Assembly (NCBI GenBank): GCA_963402885.1
Contig: OY727098.1
Span: 13,564,717-13,628,716, forward strand
From: Antedon bifida
Lineage: Eukaryota; Echinodermata; Crinoidea; Comatulida; Antedonidae
Reading direction: 5' to 3'
Length of the DNA stretch: 64,000 nt
Positions 47,057 through 60,514 of this stretch are shown in pieces. The notes beneath the pieces are model-generated. The model had not been told where the DNA came from and ran no database searches. It saw only the letters and a program-made list of their open reading frames with translations. The first letter of the stretch is position 1, and every line of letters starts with the position of its first letter. A program made the translations under genes and the position numbers.

Positions 47057-48113
47057 TACACGAAATCTGCGTATCTGTACTCCTAATGAGAAGTGTTAAA
47101 GGAGTGGGATCCATTTGGTAGTGAGTCATCACTGCGTAGCATAGTAAGTGATGTTGCTGCTACTGACAATGTAGATGTTGACCAGGCAAGGTCTGAGGGC
47201 CAGCGTATACTTGAATCGATGGTTGGAAAGAACATTGATGAGTTCTTATTCCAAAGAAAAAAAACAAGCAGTCACACTTGGATCCAAAACAGCTGTTGTC
47301 ATTTGCGGAGATCCAGTCCAAGTTGATCCACAATTACTCTTTCAGCGATTAAGTGTTATCGCCACACATGAAGAGGAAGAAGATCCCGCAAATGTATTTA
47401 AATATGAACTTTGCAGTCATCCAACTGCATTATTCGATAATAATTCGATTCCCAAGGAGCCAAATAAGGCGACACTAGCCGATGCCCTTTGGGAGATTGT
47501 AAAGCAGGATCAGACAGACCCCACTAATGATCCACAGTATGTGCTTGATGGTGGTGCCCTCTTTTACGTTTACCATGGTTAAGAGGTCAAACATTTGACA
47601 GTATTTGTCATAAGTATGTATCATATGTGACAAGTCGATATGGAATTCCAACTATTGTATTTGATGGTTACACGAAATCTGCGTATCTGTACTCCTAATG
47701 AGAAGTGTTAAAGGAGTGGGATCCATTTGGTAGTGAGTCATCACTGCGTAGCATAGTAAGTGATGTTGCTGCTACTGACAATGTAGATGTTGACCAGGCA
47801 AGGTCTGAGGGCCAGCGTATACTTGAAGATCCCGCAAATGTATTTAAATATGAACTTTGCAGTCATCCAACTGCATTATTCGATAATAATTCGATTCCCA
47901 AGGAGCCAAATAAGGCGACACTAGCCGATGCCCTTTGGGAGATTGTAAAGCAGGATCAGACAGACCCCACTAATGATCCACAGTATGTGCTTGATGGTGG
48001 TGCCCTCTTTTACGTTTACCATGGTTAAGAGGTCAAACATTTGACAGTATTTGTCATAAGTATGTATCATATGTGACAAGTCGATATGGAATTCCAACTA
48101 TTGTATTTGATGG
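47057..48113 (+). repeat. Internal tandem duplication in copy 1
   Basis: The stretch 47057-47668 is repeated at 47669-48113. The second unit lacks about 166 bases, removed between two cttgaa/gaagaa-type words. Both units carry the same extra taagaggt after YHG, so that change came before the duplication. Confidence 0.9.
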
Positions 48114-48214
48114 TTATGAAGATGGACATGCAACTAAAGATGCTACACACTGCAGACGTACAGGCAGTTCCAAGGGACCAAATGTTTTGTTTACAGGAGA
48201 GACTTCGCTAATTA

Positions 48215-48476
48215 TGGAGTGGAGTTGTGGCTTGGTGGTTATTATTCTTGGCTACCACTCCAAGGGTCCTGGGTTCAAGTCCCGTCACATGTCAGGATTT
48301 TTTCTAAGGACCAAATTACAACTCCACTCCCAAAGACTTGTAATAAGACTTTGTTTATTTAGAGCATCTTGTGTATATATGTTTGTCTTGTGAACCTGAG
48401 GGTCCCTAATGATCAGCAATAGCTGGATGTATCACCCTCATTAAATATGGTTTTAAAAAAAAATAAATAAAATAAA
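48215..48476 (+). mobile_element. tRNA-derived SINE
   Basis: About 260 bases with an A-box-like tgtggcttggtgg (48226-48238) and a good B box gggttcaagtccc (48271-48283) 45 bases on, a tRNA-unrelated body, and an A-rich tail (ttttaaaaaaaaataaataa). The body end gggtccctaatgatcagc recalls L2/CR1-type LINE tails that supply the reverse transcriptase. It interrupts the nuclease part of copy 1 between FTGET and FLTNK. Confidence 0.85.
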
Positions 48477-49166
48477 TTTCTGACCAACAAAGTAAACAAG
48501 CAACGATTTCTTCATTTGCTCAGTTTACACCTTGAAAAGGCAGGTTGTACAACAATTCATGCCAAAGGAGATGCAGATATCCTAATTGTCAAGACAGCAG
48601 TTGAGTCAGCAGACGAGTCAGTGACGATACTGATTTGCTAATCCTGCTGTGCTATTATGGAGATACAATTGAGAAGTACCTCTTTTTATACCAGAAATAA
48701 AGGCCAACACCAAAAAGCACAAGGTATGGAACATAAAGAAAACAGTGATGATCTTGGGGAATCAATTATGTTCCAGACTTCTCTTTGTGCATGCTTTACT
48801 TGGATGCGACACAATGTCGAGAGTATTTGGTATAGGAAAACATGTAGCACTAAAGCAAGTCCAGAACAGTGTTGATTTCCAGCAATTTGCTGACCTGTTT
48901 ACTGAAGAGGGTGCGACAAAAAAAGATATAATTGCAGCAGGAGAGGACTCTCTGATTCACCTCTATAAGGGCAAGTATGGTGAAAGTATAGACGTTCTAC
49001 GGTACAAGCGATTCTGTGAGAAGGTGGCAAAAAGTAGCACATGTGTTGAACCTCAGACACTGCATCTGCAGCTACACAATACCATAGTCTGCGAGTATAT
49101 TTTCAGATACAAACATGGAAAGAGACTGCTGCACAAATGAAAACAGAAGAATAGGGATGGAAGGTA

Positions 49167-49240
49167 TAGATGAGTGGAAATAGACTTTTCAGTCAAACAA
49201 ATTGCAACAGTTTGTTTTTTTGCTGAAACATGCTCAACTA
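49167..49240. repeat. Left TIR of the Academ-like element
   Basis: Complementary to 63697-63779, with one gap of about 12 bases. It lies next to the target word gta at 49164-49166. Confidence 0.9.
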
Positions 49241-49329
49241 TATGTAGATATTATCATATCCAAAATCTACCCTGATCTGCCCATTATAAATTACCTAATT
49301 TGCATAAAATCAAAATGGCTGCCATTTTC

Positions 49330-49710
49330 AACTTTGATCCCAATTATCTCTTAAACCGTAAAGAATTTGGTATAAGAATGTATTAAACACAAATATAAAC
49401 ATGACCCTAATTATTCGGAATAGCACATTTGATTTGACCTTTGACTGGGTCAAAGGTCATTTCAGTATACCTTATTAAAAAACCCTAATTATCTATTAAA
49501 CCATCGAATATTTAGTATAAGAATGTATTAAATACCAATATAAACATGACCATAAACATTCCGTATATGACATTTAATATGTCCTTTGACCTTAGGTCAA
49601 AGTTCATTTCAGTATACCTTATTATAAAAATTCTATGAGTATATATTAAACCATTAAATAGTATAAGCATGTATTAAACACTGATATAAACATGACCATA
49701 ACAATTCTAA
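49330..49710. repeat. Tandem repeat, about 150-bp unit, with DR1-like words
   Basis: Three diverged units share gtataagaatgtattaaa and aatataaacatgacc. Between units lie the inverted pairs tgacctttgac-tgg-gtcaaaggtca (about 49435-49459) and gtcctttgacc-tta-ggtcaaag (about 49573). Non-coding; it lies between the left TIR and the 3' end of the gene. Confidence 0.75.
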
Positions 49711-50006
49711 ATAATTCAATCTGGGTTTTGAACTTTTTTTTAACATTAATTTTACATATTAATATATTGTACTATCAATTATTCAATATTGGGCACATTG
49801 GCATAATATTATTTTAAGCTCAGACACTAAAGATAAATCATATTAACAAATTAAAATTTCGAATGTTGCATGAACTCTTACTTGTTATGTGTGGCTGTAT
49901 CGAATTTGTAGTAAAACAACTTAATAAAGGAAATTTGAAAGTTTATAAACGTCCGTCGGTGTACAAAACTAACTTTCTTCTAATTCGATCAAAGTCTGTA
50001 GCATTG

Positions 50007-52187
50007 TTATAGATAGATATCACTATCTCCAATAATATCAGTATTGTCTTCCAACAAAATATTTGTACAGAAGCCATCCTGGCATTCGCCACAAGAGTTT
50101 GTACAGTAGAGGCCATTTTTTTTGCAAGAACATTGTAAGGTATCGCAATATCCCTTACATTTGCACCTTATTACCTTCAATAGTTCATGAGGTGCAGGGC
50201 TAGAATCCATAGTAATAGGCATCAACTTTCCATTCTGTAATTTCCAACCCCACTCTTCTGGCTTTAGGTGGTTGTTCCCCATCCACACTTGTGTTTGATA
50301 GTAAACTCGGTACGAATGATATTTTGCAGAGTCTGATGTAGGTGGAATGCTTTGTACCTCTATGCTACGAATGCTTTTTTTTCATTGAATTTCTTATGGC
50401 GCAGGTCATTAATGCTTTCTTCACATCCACCATACAAGTGAACAAGAGCTCTTTCACCAGCTTTCTTAATTGTTTCGTGATTCGAATATCTAGAAAGAAA
50501 TGGTTCTCCATGTTGCATAAGTAACTCTTTTTTCTTTAAAACTATCCCTTTCCCGATGCTGTATAGACGAGAGGTGGTATCACATCCACAAAGAGCGTGA
50601 AGAAATGGCAAAAATCTGCAAAACTGATCTCCAAGTTTAACACTAGTAACCTTTATGTCCCATAAAGGATGTTTTGAATTGGCTTTTTCAGATTTCATGA
50701 ACAACCCAATAGTGTTCGATGACACAGTAAAACAAGGATGTCTGTGTCCTCAGCTATTACATAAGTTGGTCTACATACAGCTAAATCAACGGCTGTTTTT
50801 GCAATAAGAACATCTGCATCACCTTCTGCATGAATTGTTTGAATGCCATTTTTCAACATTTTATCTGATAACATGTTTATGAAATTTTGCTTGTTGTTGT
50901 TGTTGTTTGTAAGGAATTTCTTCTTGTCTAATTTAAATGGTAGATTTGGTGAAAGTGCTATTAATGGTGCTGAAATACCCTTTGATCGAATCTGATGTGT
51001 GATACTCTTTGTGGATGTGTTGTTGTATCCATCAAAGATTACAACGGGATTAGAAAACTGTTTGACGTAGACTACATACTTTTCCATAATTTGATCATAT
51101 GTATCTCCTTTTTCCATTCCATTCGTTGAATCAATGAGCCTCCATCGAAAGCATAGCAATGATCTTCCTCATTTAATATAGTAGGTGAGGTTGGTTGACA
51201 GTGTTTTGATATTGCATTTGAAAGCTGTGGCTTGTTAGGTGAATGTAGAATTCCTTTGCTATTGAATAGAGATGGTGGATAGATGGAAAGTTCATAATTC
51301 AGCACCTCACCAAGATTTAATTCTGTATTATTTGCTATAACAAGTAATCGCTGAAACAGAAGTTGGGGGTCCACTGGAATATCTTCCCCTTGAGCAACCA
51401 CTTTTTCTCCCATGACTTTAACCTGATCTTTCTTGCGAAATACATAATTTGAAACTGTTTCTCCTTCCATTTTCTTCATAATTGCTTTACCAATTTCTTC
51501 AGCTTTATGTACATTTGAAGAACAAGACGATATACCAGTGGAAATATCATACAAATTTTCATTGTCATCAAATGGATCATGGCATTGCAGGAATTCAAAG
51601 ATGCACTCAGTGTCTTGATTATCTTGTTTACGTCTACTAGGTGTCATGTGCTTGTAGTTTTCATGTGTTCTTTGATACATGCTTTCCATTTCTTTGTTTA
51701 TATCGGCAAATGCTGGCATTGAGAGGAGCCATCTTGTCCGTTGAGTCTCGTCCATTCCTCTCCCATGTGTTAAACCTCCTTTGCTTTTTAATGATCTCAT
51801 CAGAACCTGTTCAATGATGAGATCTGTTGGGAGGCCAGCCCAGAAGCGGTCACTTCTTCTCACGAAAAACAATCCAGAAATAAACTTTGAATACACGTCT
51901 GGGTTACTTTCTTCAAGTTGAAACATATCTTGCAAAAATAGATGAACCGATTTTGCGTAATTGTTGTGACCACTAGCAGCAAAAAATGGCAGCATGTCCT
52001 GTAGAGACTTCAGATAGAGCATAAATTGACCAGTGCGCTGTGCTCGTAAGGCACATCGCAAGATACCTATCATCTTCATGTACTGGATCCATAACTGCCC
52101 AGTTGGCCTTTTCTGCAAGTATTTGGTTTGCTGCAGCGTCTCCTGTATAGATTGTATTTTGCTATCTGTTTTGCATACAACTGTTTC
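50007..52187 (-). pseudogene. Academ-like transposase, C-terminal half (nuclease, GCDT, CXC)
   Basis: Read on the - strand from 52187: VVCKTDSKIQSIQET, RPTGQLWIQYMKMI, GGLTHGRGMDETQRTRW, DPQLLFQRLLVI, then a PIN/FEN1-like nuclease domain with VVIFDGYN, AEGDADVLIAKTAV and VIAEDTDILVLL, then LHALCGCDTTSRLYSIGKG (position of the helix-hairpin-helix of FEN1-type enzymes), then WMGNNHLKPEEWGWKL. The end is a tesmin/TSO1-like CXC domain with IRCKCKGYC, QCSCKKNGLYC and CGECQDGFC. Frame changes lie near 51110, 50710 and 50370, the last in a run of eight T. The acidic pattern EGDAD plus EDTD fits a metal-dependent nuclease. The frame across the Bel/Pao site is the same as in the N-terminal half. Confidence 0.85.
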
Positions 52188-53595
52188 TGTTAGATCTTTC
52201 CCATGCAGCGCGCCCCCAGCGTTTTAAATTGTATTTGTGAGGTAGAACGAACTTTGACTTCGCGTCGGAAGAGCGCAACTAGCATCAGTCGGCGATGCAC
52301 GTGAGTTTATTGATGGTAGAAAATGCCAGATTTGCGAGCGTAAATGCCAAATTACACATTGTGTTCAGTTGCAGATGATTACTAGTGAGTTAAAGTTTAT
52401 AAATAAGTAGTTTTAGGATTCTTTACGAATCGATTCGCTTAGTAATTAAAGATTTAATAAGGTGTTGACATGTTGATTTGTATATTCGCCATGATGAGTC
52501 CATTGTTTCAATGGAATGTTAACATTGAGCATAATTGTATACGATTCTAAACAGGCATTTAACTAATGTATTACTGTTTCCAACATTTTATAGACATGCC
52601 TAGACTATACACATGTTATTACTGTTCATCGACGTGAAGATATTATATGATTTAAGCCTAGAATTGTTAAGCTATTCCATGTATTGAATATCGTATTTGA
52701 TCTTACCGCTGTAGCATGGTACGCTGACTGATTTCTCAGCTCATGAATATTCATTAGCTATGCAGGGAAGTTCTATTGTATTGTGATGCATTTGGCCATT
52801 GGTTAATGATTGGTTAACTAAATTACTGGATCCCTGCTTATCTTAATTATTCAAGATATTTCTTGTGGATGAATAAAAGCATTCTTTGTGTCGTTTAAGT
52901 AAACTAAACTATGTGCGTGTTAATTAGAGAAGGATTTAGACATGTTTTATCATGGTTTCATGATCAGTTTAATTGACATTTCCTATGCATTTATCATGTG
53001 TTGTGTTATATTTTAGACAAATTTCTATCAATATATTTATGTTGATTATTGTTACAGAATTGAGATAATGTTTGAAAGGAGAATATTGACATAAGATTTG
53101 AGGCTTAGAGCGGTCATATTCACGTAAGGATTTGTTCTATGCATATTATTGATTGACATGTTAATTAATTGTTTGTATTTGCTGTAATTCAGATGATGAT
53201 ACTGTTCACATTGTTTGCCATTTTTTAATGTATTACTATGATTAGTACGGTAACTGAAGAAGTTAAGTAATACGGAATTTAATATAATAATTGAGCGTAA
53301 GCATTGAATGATGACGATAATGAAGGAATTTATGTTAGACGATTATAACATGTGCTTTGTGACGATTTGTATGATTCCTTTACTTCAGTTTTATTTTATG
53401 GTAACTTGTATTTATACTTTTGTATTTAGTCACCGAACGAACTAACAAAAGGTAGTCAGACAGACACGGTTGGAACATAATAAATTGAAGATTGTTTAAC
53501 TGATGGTCATAGTGTTGCCTTGTTCGCGTTTGTGTGACTTGACTAAACGACGCCCTCTACATTCCAAACTTGCTCCGAGCCCAAGAGCAGTTACA
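52188..53595 (+). repeat. 5' LTR of the Bel/Pao element
   Basis: 1408 bp, TG...CA type, starting tgttagatctttcccatg. An AATAAA occurs inside (atgaataaaagcattc). The target word gtttc lies just before it at 52183-52187. Confidence 0.95.
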
Positions 53596-56500
53596 GTGAG
53601 TTAATGACAACTAGCAGTGAGTGACGACGTCGACAACATCGTGTAAAGCTACTGTGGAAAAGTACTGGTTCTTCAACGACTGGAAGAACATCTGAGCACA
53701 ACATGGCTACTCAATATAGTAGACAGCGGAAAAACTGTAAAGGCGCGATGACGCGAGCAGTGAACCTGTGGAAGTCTGCCCTTGACAAAGAGGGAGTAAA
53801 CATCAAAACCGTTAAGGATCTCTTCCAGAAAGTGACAACTACATTTGAAGTCGTGGAGTCCGCGCATCGAAGCTTGTCCGACGAAATCGAAGACGACGAG
53901 GCCTACGCGCAAGAGGAGAAATGGATGGAAGAAGTCCAGGGTACTTTCCTGGAAGTAAGACTTGCAACCGAGAGCTTTCTGAAGGATAAGGTTAGTCCAT
54001 CCAGTGATGGGAGTGCGGTAGTTGTACCTACCACTACTTCAGGTAACCATGATAATATTGATGGTGATAATGTTAGTAACATAAGTGTGTCATCAAATCG
54101 TTTAAGTGATTTCAAAGAAATTAAGTTAGCACTAGAACTGCCTAAGGCAGAATATCTCATGAGAATCCTGCCAGTGATCGTGACAGCGAAAAATGGAAAT
54201 CAGGTAAGCACCTTGGCTTTGTTAGATCACGGATCAGACACAAGCCTGTGTTCTGAAGACCTCAGATGTGCATTAGGTGCTAGAGGCGAGAGACTAAAGT
54301 ACACGTCATCCACCATCAATGGAGACTTGGAGAACGAAGGTTGGAAGTTTGAGTTAGGAGTCAAAGGTAAGTTTGAATGCCAAGAAATGAATGTCGAATT
54401 TCTGACTGTAGCTAAAATACCAGCACTAATGGAGAGTTTCCCTACTGTTGAGGAACTAGGTAAGTGGGAACATTTAAGGTCTTTTCCATGGGAGAATCCG
54501 AAGTCCGCTAAAGTCGACCTCTTAATCGGAGCAGACTCACCTCAAGCGTTTTGGGTGTTGGATGAAAGAAAGGGAAGACCTAAAGACCCTTATGGCGTAA
54601 AGACACCTCTTGGATGGTCGATTATGGGGCCAGGAGGACACGGTACCAAGAAGAGTTATTTTAACCGAATCCACGTCAGTAACCAGCGGCTTCTTGATGA
54701 GATTCAACGTTCATGGGCCATCGAAAATAGTGGACTGTCAGACGAGCAAGACTCAAAGGAAGACATCAGAGCGCATGAAATTATCCGCTCAACTATAAAG
54801 AAGATGGAAGATAATCATTATGAGATGGGTCTGCTTTGGAGAAGAGAAGACCACAATCTACCCAACAACAAATCGATGGCGTTGTCAAGACTTAGCTCGC
54901 TAAAGAGAAGACTAGTATCTGACGAGACCATGCACTCTAAATATACCGAAGTTATTGAGGGTTACATCAAGAAGGGATACGCGGAGCCAGTGCTCAACGA
55001 AGGAAATGCCGGTAATGTCCGGTTGTGCATCCTCATAAAAGGAAAGTTCGAGTCGTATATGACTGCGCTGCCAAGTTCGCTGGGACATCCTTGAATGATC
55101 ATCTACTTAAAGGGCCAGGGTTTATGAACGATCTGTTAGGCGTGCTTATTCGATTCCGACAGAGGAAAGTAGCCATAGTTGCCGATATCGAAGCCATGTT
55201 CCATCAAGTAAGGATAATCGACTCCGACAGAGATGTGTTAAGATTCCTGTGGTGGGAGAACGGCAACCTAGATGCTCAGCCTAAAGAGTACCGGATGTGC
55301 GTGCACTTGTTTGGTGCAACCTCATCGCCATGCTGCTCTAGTAAAGCCTTGAAGCAGACAGCAGATGACAACGAGAAGCAGAATGAAGATGAAGTTGGTA
55401 AGATGGCCATAGAGACCATACGTACTGGATTTTATGTTGACGATTGTCTCAGCTCTGTTGAAAGTATAGATGTTGCGAAGCACTTGGTTCAGAGGCTCTC
55501 TGGTATTCTTAGTGAAGGTGGCTTCAGACTGACAAAATGGTTAAGCAATAACAGAGACGTGCTCGATAGCATAGACGAATCTGAACGAGCTCCATCAGTG
55601 TCGCTCTCTCTCGATGAGTTACCTACGGAACGGACCCTTGGTGTCTGTTGGGATGCCGGAAGCGACAGTTTTATTTTTCAGCTTACTCCCAAAGACAAAC
55701 CGATGACCAGAAGAGGACTGCTGTCAGTTACCAGTTCTGTATTTGACCCCTTAGGTATAGCTGCCCCATTTGTTTTATTAGCAAGGTCTCTTCTTCAAGA
55801 AGTTTGTAGGAGAGGTGCTGATTGGGATCAACCTTTAACTGAAGACGAGAAGAAGACATGGAGTCAATGGCTCGACCGTACATCTATTCTATCACAGGTC
55901 AGCGTTCCTCGGTGGGTAAAACTTGATATAACTACTGCTGTGCAAATGCATATCTTCTGTGACGCGTCCGAAAAGGGGTATGCTGCAGTGGCCTATTTTC
56001 GTATCGAACCAGACGGTAAGAAGCCTACAGTTGAATTCATCATTGGTAGAGCTAGAGTTACACCGTTGAAACTTGTAACTATTCCCAGATTAGAACTGAT
56101 GGCCGCAGTACTAGCCGCAACCCTCGACAGTACCATTCGAAGAGAGCTTTCTTATTCCATTAACGAGACCGTCTACTGGAGCGATTCTATGATTGTCCTC
56201 AGTTACATCAGAAATGAAAACCGTCGCTACAAAACCTTTGTAGCTAATAGAGTATCTAAGATACTTAGCGAATCCAGCAAACACCAATGGAGACACGTGC
56301 CAACCAAGGAGAATCCCGCTGACGAAGGTTCACGGGGTACTTATGAATTGGGTAAGTGGTTGACAGGTCCTGACTTTCTGTACAAAGATGAAGCCTACTG
56401 GCCTGTGTCGAAATTTGTAGACAGTGATCAACCTGACTCCTGATCCGGAAGTGAAGAAACCAGTGGTTGTAGTAAACCAGATCCAGACCTGTGAAAACAG

Positions 56501-59106
56501 TTTCATAGCAACATTGATAGGTAAATATTCATCTTGGACGAAGCAGATACGTGTCCTTGGGTGAGTATTACGATTTGTAAGATCCCTTAGAGCCAAGGTG
56601 AAACATCAACCCGTTGCAACTAACAACATGCTCGTATCCGAACTGCATATGAATCTCTTGGTGCAAATTTTGCAACCAAACAGTGATTTTTAATATGTAC
56701 CTATTGAGCTGTTTATCTACTTATAGGTTCATACCAAGTTCATGCAACCCAAGTCTTGTCATCATCCATTATATAGGAGGGGGGTCAACCATTATGACTA
56801 CAACTAATTTCCACAATTATTGATTACATGTTTTAACCAAAGAAATTAAAATGACATAAACTAGTATAGTATGAACATTTCCAGACTTCGTAATAATTAC
56901 CATCTAATAATTAAACAGGTCACAGAAAGATAAACATAACCATTACCCGAGTGATAAATGGTAGATCCCAGCTCGCTGGCATTCAAACATAGGTATCTTA
57001 ATTTTGCAATTGTGAATATAAAAAACGACATCTAGAACTAAATAACACCTAATAATTGTTCCTTATATATCAAACATTAGAATGATATAAGAATTAAAAT
57101 GCTACTTACAAATTATATAATGAAAAATTAACCCCAAACTTAGCTACAATCCAACGGTCTGTCAAGTGAAGGCTTGATAACACAGGCAAACCCTATTTGA
57201 ATTTTGCCGCGACTTTGAGGATTTTTTAGATTTTTTCAAAATAGATTTTGCTATTTTGACACAGTCTATTTTAAGCCAATGCTCATAAGAAAAGTATGTA
57301 AGGAATCTATGAATATTCAGCTTTCTTTTAAGAAACTAACCAAAATGATTGATGACAATGACATACAACTGATCTTAAATTGCAAATAAAACACTGTGGT
57401 ACTTTAGAAAATAGGTAAAAAATTGACCTCACACTGTCAGCGGGCAATGCCATGGTGAGTTTTAAAACGTAAAATGACACATACTTTTTTTAACTTTACA
57501 ATTTCAAACATATATTACAATGTTCAGTATTGTCTACAGTTTATTTTGAGCTACTAACCAAAAGAATCCGATTTATAATAGCCGAGATATTTAGGTGGGA
57601 ACATGAAAATCAAGTGTTTTGTAGAATATCACGGTGCGAAATCAGTGGTATTCATGTCCCAGTGGAGTGTGTTGAGACCATTTAGCTATTTCGTTGCTCA
57701 AGAGATTCATATGGAGAAAGTGAGACGATGATCTTATCATGTAAACAGAGACACTCATTTCCAAACTGGAATACAGACAAGAGAATTAAAGACTTAAACC
57801 CAGTACTCTTAGGTGGTCTACTCAGAGTTGGAGGTAGACTGGATTATGCCAGAATTGACTACGATGCCCAGCACCCTATAATATTAGCTAACGACGGAGA
57901 ATCGGTGAGAACGCTAGTTATGTACTATCATCAAAGTGTTGGACATAATGGATGGTCCGCAACGTTGAACGCACTCCGCGAACGGTTTTGGATCCTGAAA
58001 GGTAGGTCGGTAGTAAAAGGTATCTTAAGACACTGTGTTATATGTAAAAGACAAAATGCACGACGAGGTGAACAACAAATGGCGCCTCTACCAGAAGAAC
58101 GTGTTACCGCAGATAAACCACCTTTTACTTTCACTGGGATTGACTACTTTGGACCCATAGATGTCAGACAAGGTCGTTCGACCGTGAAACGATATAAGTG
58201 CATCTTCACATGTCTCTTGACAAGAGCCGTCCACCTTGAAGTTGCTGACAGTTTAAGCACAGACTCGTTTATAAACGCCTACAGACGATTTGTAGCAAGA
58301 CGTGGCGAGCCTTCTAAAATATTTAGCGACAACGTTGTTGGAGGCGAAAGGGAACTTCGAAATGCTCTAGCTGAAATGAACCAAAGCATTGTAGAAGAAT
58401 TTCTTCACACCAAAGGGGTTGAGTGGCACTTTAACCCACCCTCAGCCAGTCATTTCGGAGGCGTATGGGAACGCCTAATAAGGTCAGTGAGAAAAACATT
58501 ATATAGTGTTCTAAGACAACAAACAGTTACTAATGATGTACTACAAACTGTTCTAGCTGAGGTTGAATCCATATTAAATTCTAGACCTCTTACAGACCTG
58601 TCACCAGAGGCTTACGATGATGAGCCCTTAACCCCTAATCATCTCCTTTTGATGAGAAAGGGACCTGCTGCGCCGATAGGTAGAATTGAAGCCTATGGTA
58701 AAAGACGTTGGCGTCAGGTTCAATATTTAGCTAATATTTTTTGGACCCGTTGGAAGAAGGAGTACCTCCCTCTTCTCCAAAAGAGACACAAATGGACGAC
58801 GCCTAGACAGAATGTGGAGGTATGTGACATTGTACTTTTAGTAGATGAAACCATGCCGAGAGGTAGATGGCCTATGGGCAAAGTTATCTCAGTCTACAAA
58901 GGCAAAGATGGAAAGGTACGTAGCGTTGATGTCAAGATTGCAGGTGGAGTTTTGAAACGTCCTATCGCAAAGCTTTGCATAATATACAGAGGATCCATCG
59001 CTAAAGATGTGAACCATTGTTAATTACACATTGTTAATTAGTTAAGATTGTTTGTGGAATAAAGTTCTGAAATCCTGTGTTGTGTGTTTGATTTCAGCGT
59101 GGGGAG

Positions 59107-60514
59107 TGTTAGATCTTTCCCATGCAGCGCGCCCCCAGCGTTTTAAATTGTATTTGTGAGGTAGAACGAACTTTGACTTCGCGTCGGAAGAGCGCAACTA
59201 GCATCAGTCGGCGATGCACGTGGGTTTATTGATGGTAGAAAATGCCAGATTTGCGAGCGTAAATGCCAAATTACACATTGTGTTCAGTTGCAGATGATTA
59301 CTAGTGAGTTAAAGTTTATAAATAAGTAGTTTTAGGATTCTTTACGAATCGATTCGCTTAGTAATTAAAGATTTAATAAGGTGTTGACATGTTGATTTGT
59401 ATATTCGCCATGATGAGTCCATTGTTTCAATGGAATGTTAACATTGAGCATAATTGTATACGATTCTAAACAGGCATTTAACTAATGTATTACTGTTTCC
59501 AACATTTTATAGACATGCCTAGACTATACACATGTTATTACTGTTCATCGACGTGAAGATATTATATGATTTAAGCCTAGAATTGTTAAGCTATTCCATG
59601 TATTGAATATCGTATTTGATCTTACCGCTGTAGCATGGTACGCTGACTGATTTCTCAGCTCATGAATATTCATTAGCTATGCAGGGAAGTTCTATTGTAT
59701 TGTGATGCATTTGGCCATTGGTTAATGATTGGTTAACTAAATTACTGGATCCCTGCTTATCTTAATTATTCAAGATATTTCTTGTGGATGAATAAAAGCA
59801 TTCTTTGTGTCGTTTAAGTAAACTAAACTATGTGCGTGTTAATTAGAGAAGGATTTAGACATGTTTTATCATGGTTTCATGATCAGTTTAATTGACATTT
59901 CCTATGCATTTATCATGTGTTGTGTTATATTTTAGACAAATTTCTATCAATATATTTATGTTGATTATTGTTACAGAATTGAGATAATGTTTGAAAGGAG
60001 AATATTGACATAAGATTTGAGGCTTAGAGCGGTCATATTCACGTAAGGATTTGTTCTATGCATATTATTGATTGACATGTTAATTAATTGTTTGTATTTG
60101 CTGTAATTCAGATGATGATACTGTTCACATTGTTTGCCATTTTTTAATGTATTACTATGATTAGTACGGTAACTGAAGAAGTTAAGTAATACGGAATTTA
60201 ATATAATAATTGAGCGTAAGCATTGAATGATGACGATAATGAAGGAATTTATGTTAGACGATTATAACATGTGCTTTGTGACGATTTGTATGATTCCTTT
60301 ACTTCAGTTTTATTTTATGGTAACTTGTATTTATACTTTTGTATTTAGTCACCGAACGAACTAACAAAAGGTAGTCAGACAGACACGGTTGGAACATAAT
60401 AAATTGAAGATTGTTTAACTGATGGTCATAGTGTTGCCTTGTTCGCGTTTGTGTGACTTGACTAAACGATGCCCTCTACATTCCAAACTTGCTCCGAGCC
60501 CAAGAGCAGTTACA
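59107..60514 (+). repeat. 3' LTR of the Bel/Pao element
   Basis: Same length as the 5' LTR, with two differences seen. A purine-rich gtggggag directly precedes it. The target word gtttc follows at 60515-60519. Confidence 0.95.

Larger units (their letters stand above)
46000..49163 (+). pseudogene. Degenerate Academ-like transposase gene, copy 1
   Basis: This is a + strand relative of the gene at 50007-62654. In order it shows KRPGWSGLMQ, FLPMIDLNPSDMSC, a broken FDQPLW segment, YAGNAVKHMLSGKAISRAVR, KRTAQLWLQYLD, DPQLLFQRL, DGGALFYVYHG, IVFDGYEDGHATKD, AKGDADILIVKTAV (PIN/FEN1-like nuclease), FVHALLGCDTMSRVFGIGKH and LQIQTW-like text just before 49163. The N-terminal third is missing. About 120 residues are deleted near 47080, a segment is tandemly duplicated, a SINE sits in the nuclease region, and stops and frame changes are frequent. 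After 49163 the frame is cut by the element at 49167 and resumes at 63783. It is a dead copy. Confidence 0.8.
52188..60514 (+). mobile_element. Bel/Pao LTR retrotransposon (fossil, very young, broken)
   Basis: Two LTRs of 1408 bp (52188-53595 and 59107-60514) begin tgttag and end ttaca. By eye they differ at about two positions, so the insertion is very recent. The 5-bp target duplication gtttc flanks it. Parts on the + strand: a short gag-like start near 53700; aspartic protease (about 54150-54420) with LLDHGSDTSLCS; reverse transcriptase (about 55010-55560) with YVDD; RNase H (about 55930-56340); and integrase (about 57780-58700) with TGIDYFGPI, FSDN and ESILNSRPL. About 1 kb of A+T-rich non-coding sequence separates RNase H from integrase, and gag looks largely lost. 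It has about three breaks. Confidence 0.92.

Noticed and set aside
41284-49163. N-terminal part of copy 1 lying left of the long-TIR element
   Set aside because: I looked at 35000-36460 and 41262-41286 for the missing zinc-finger part and found no match, so copy 1 appears truncated and not merely split by that element.
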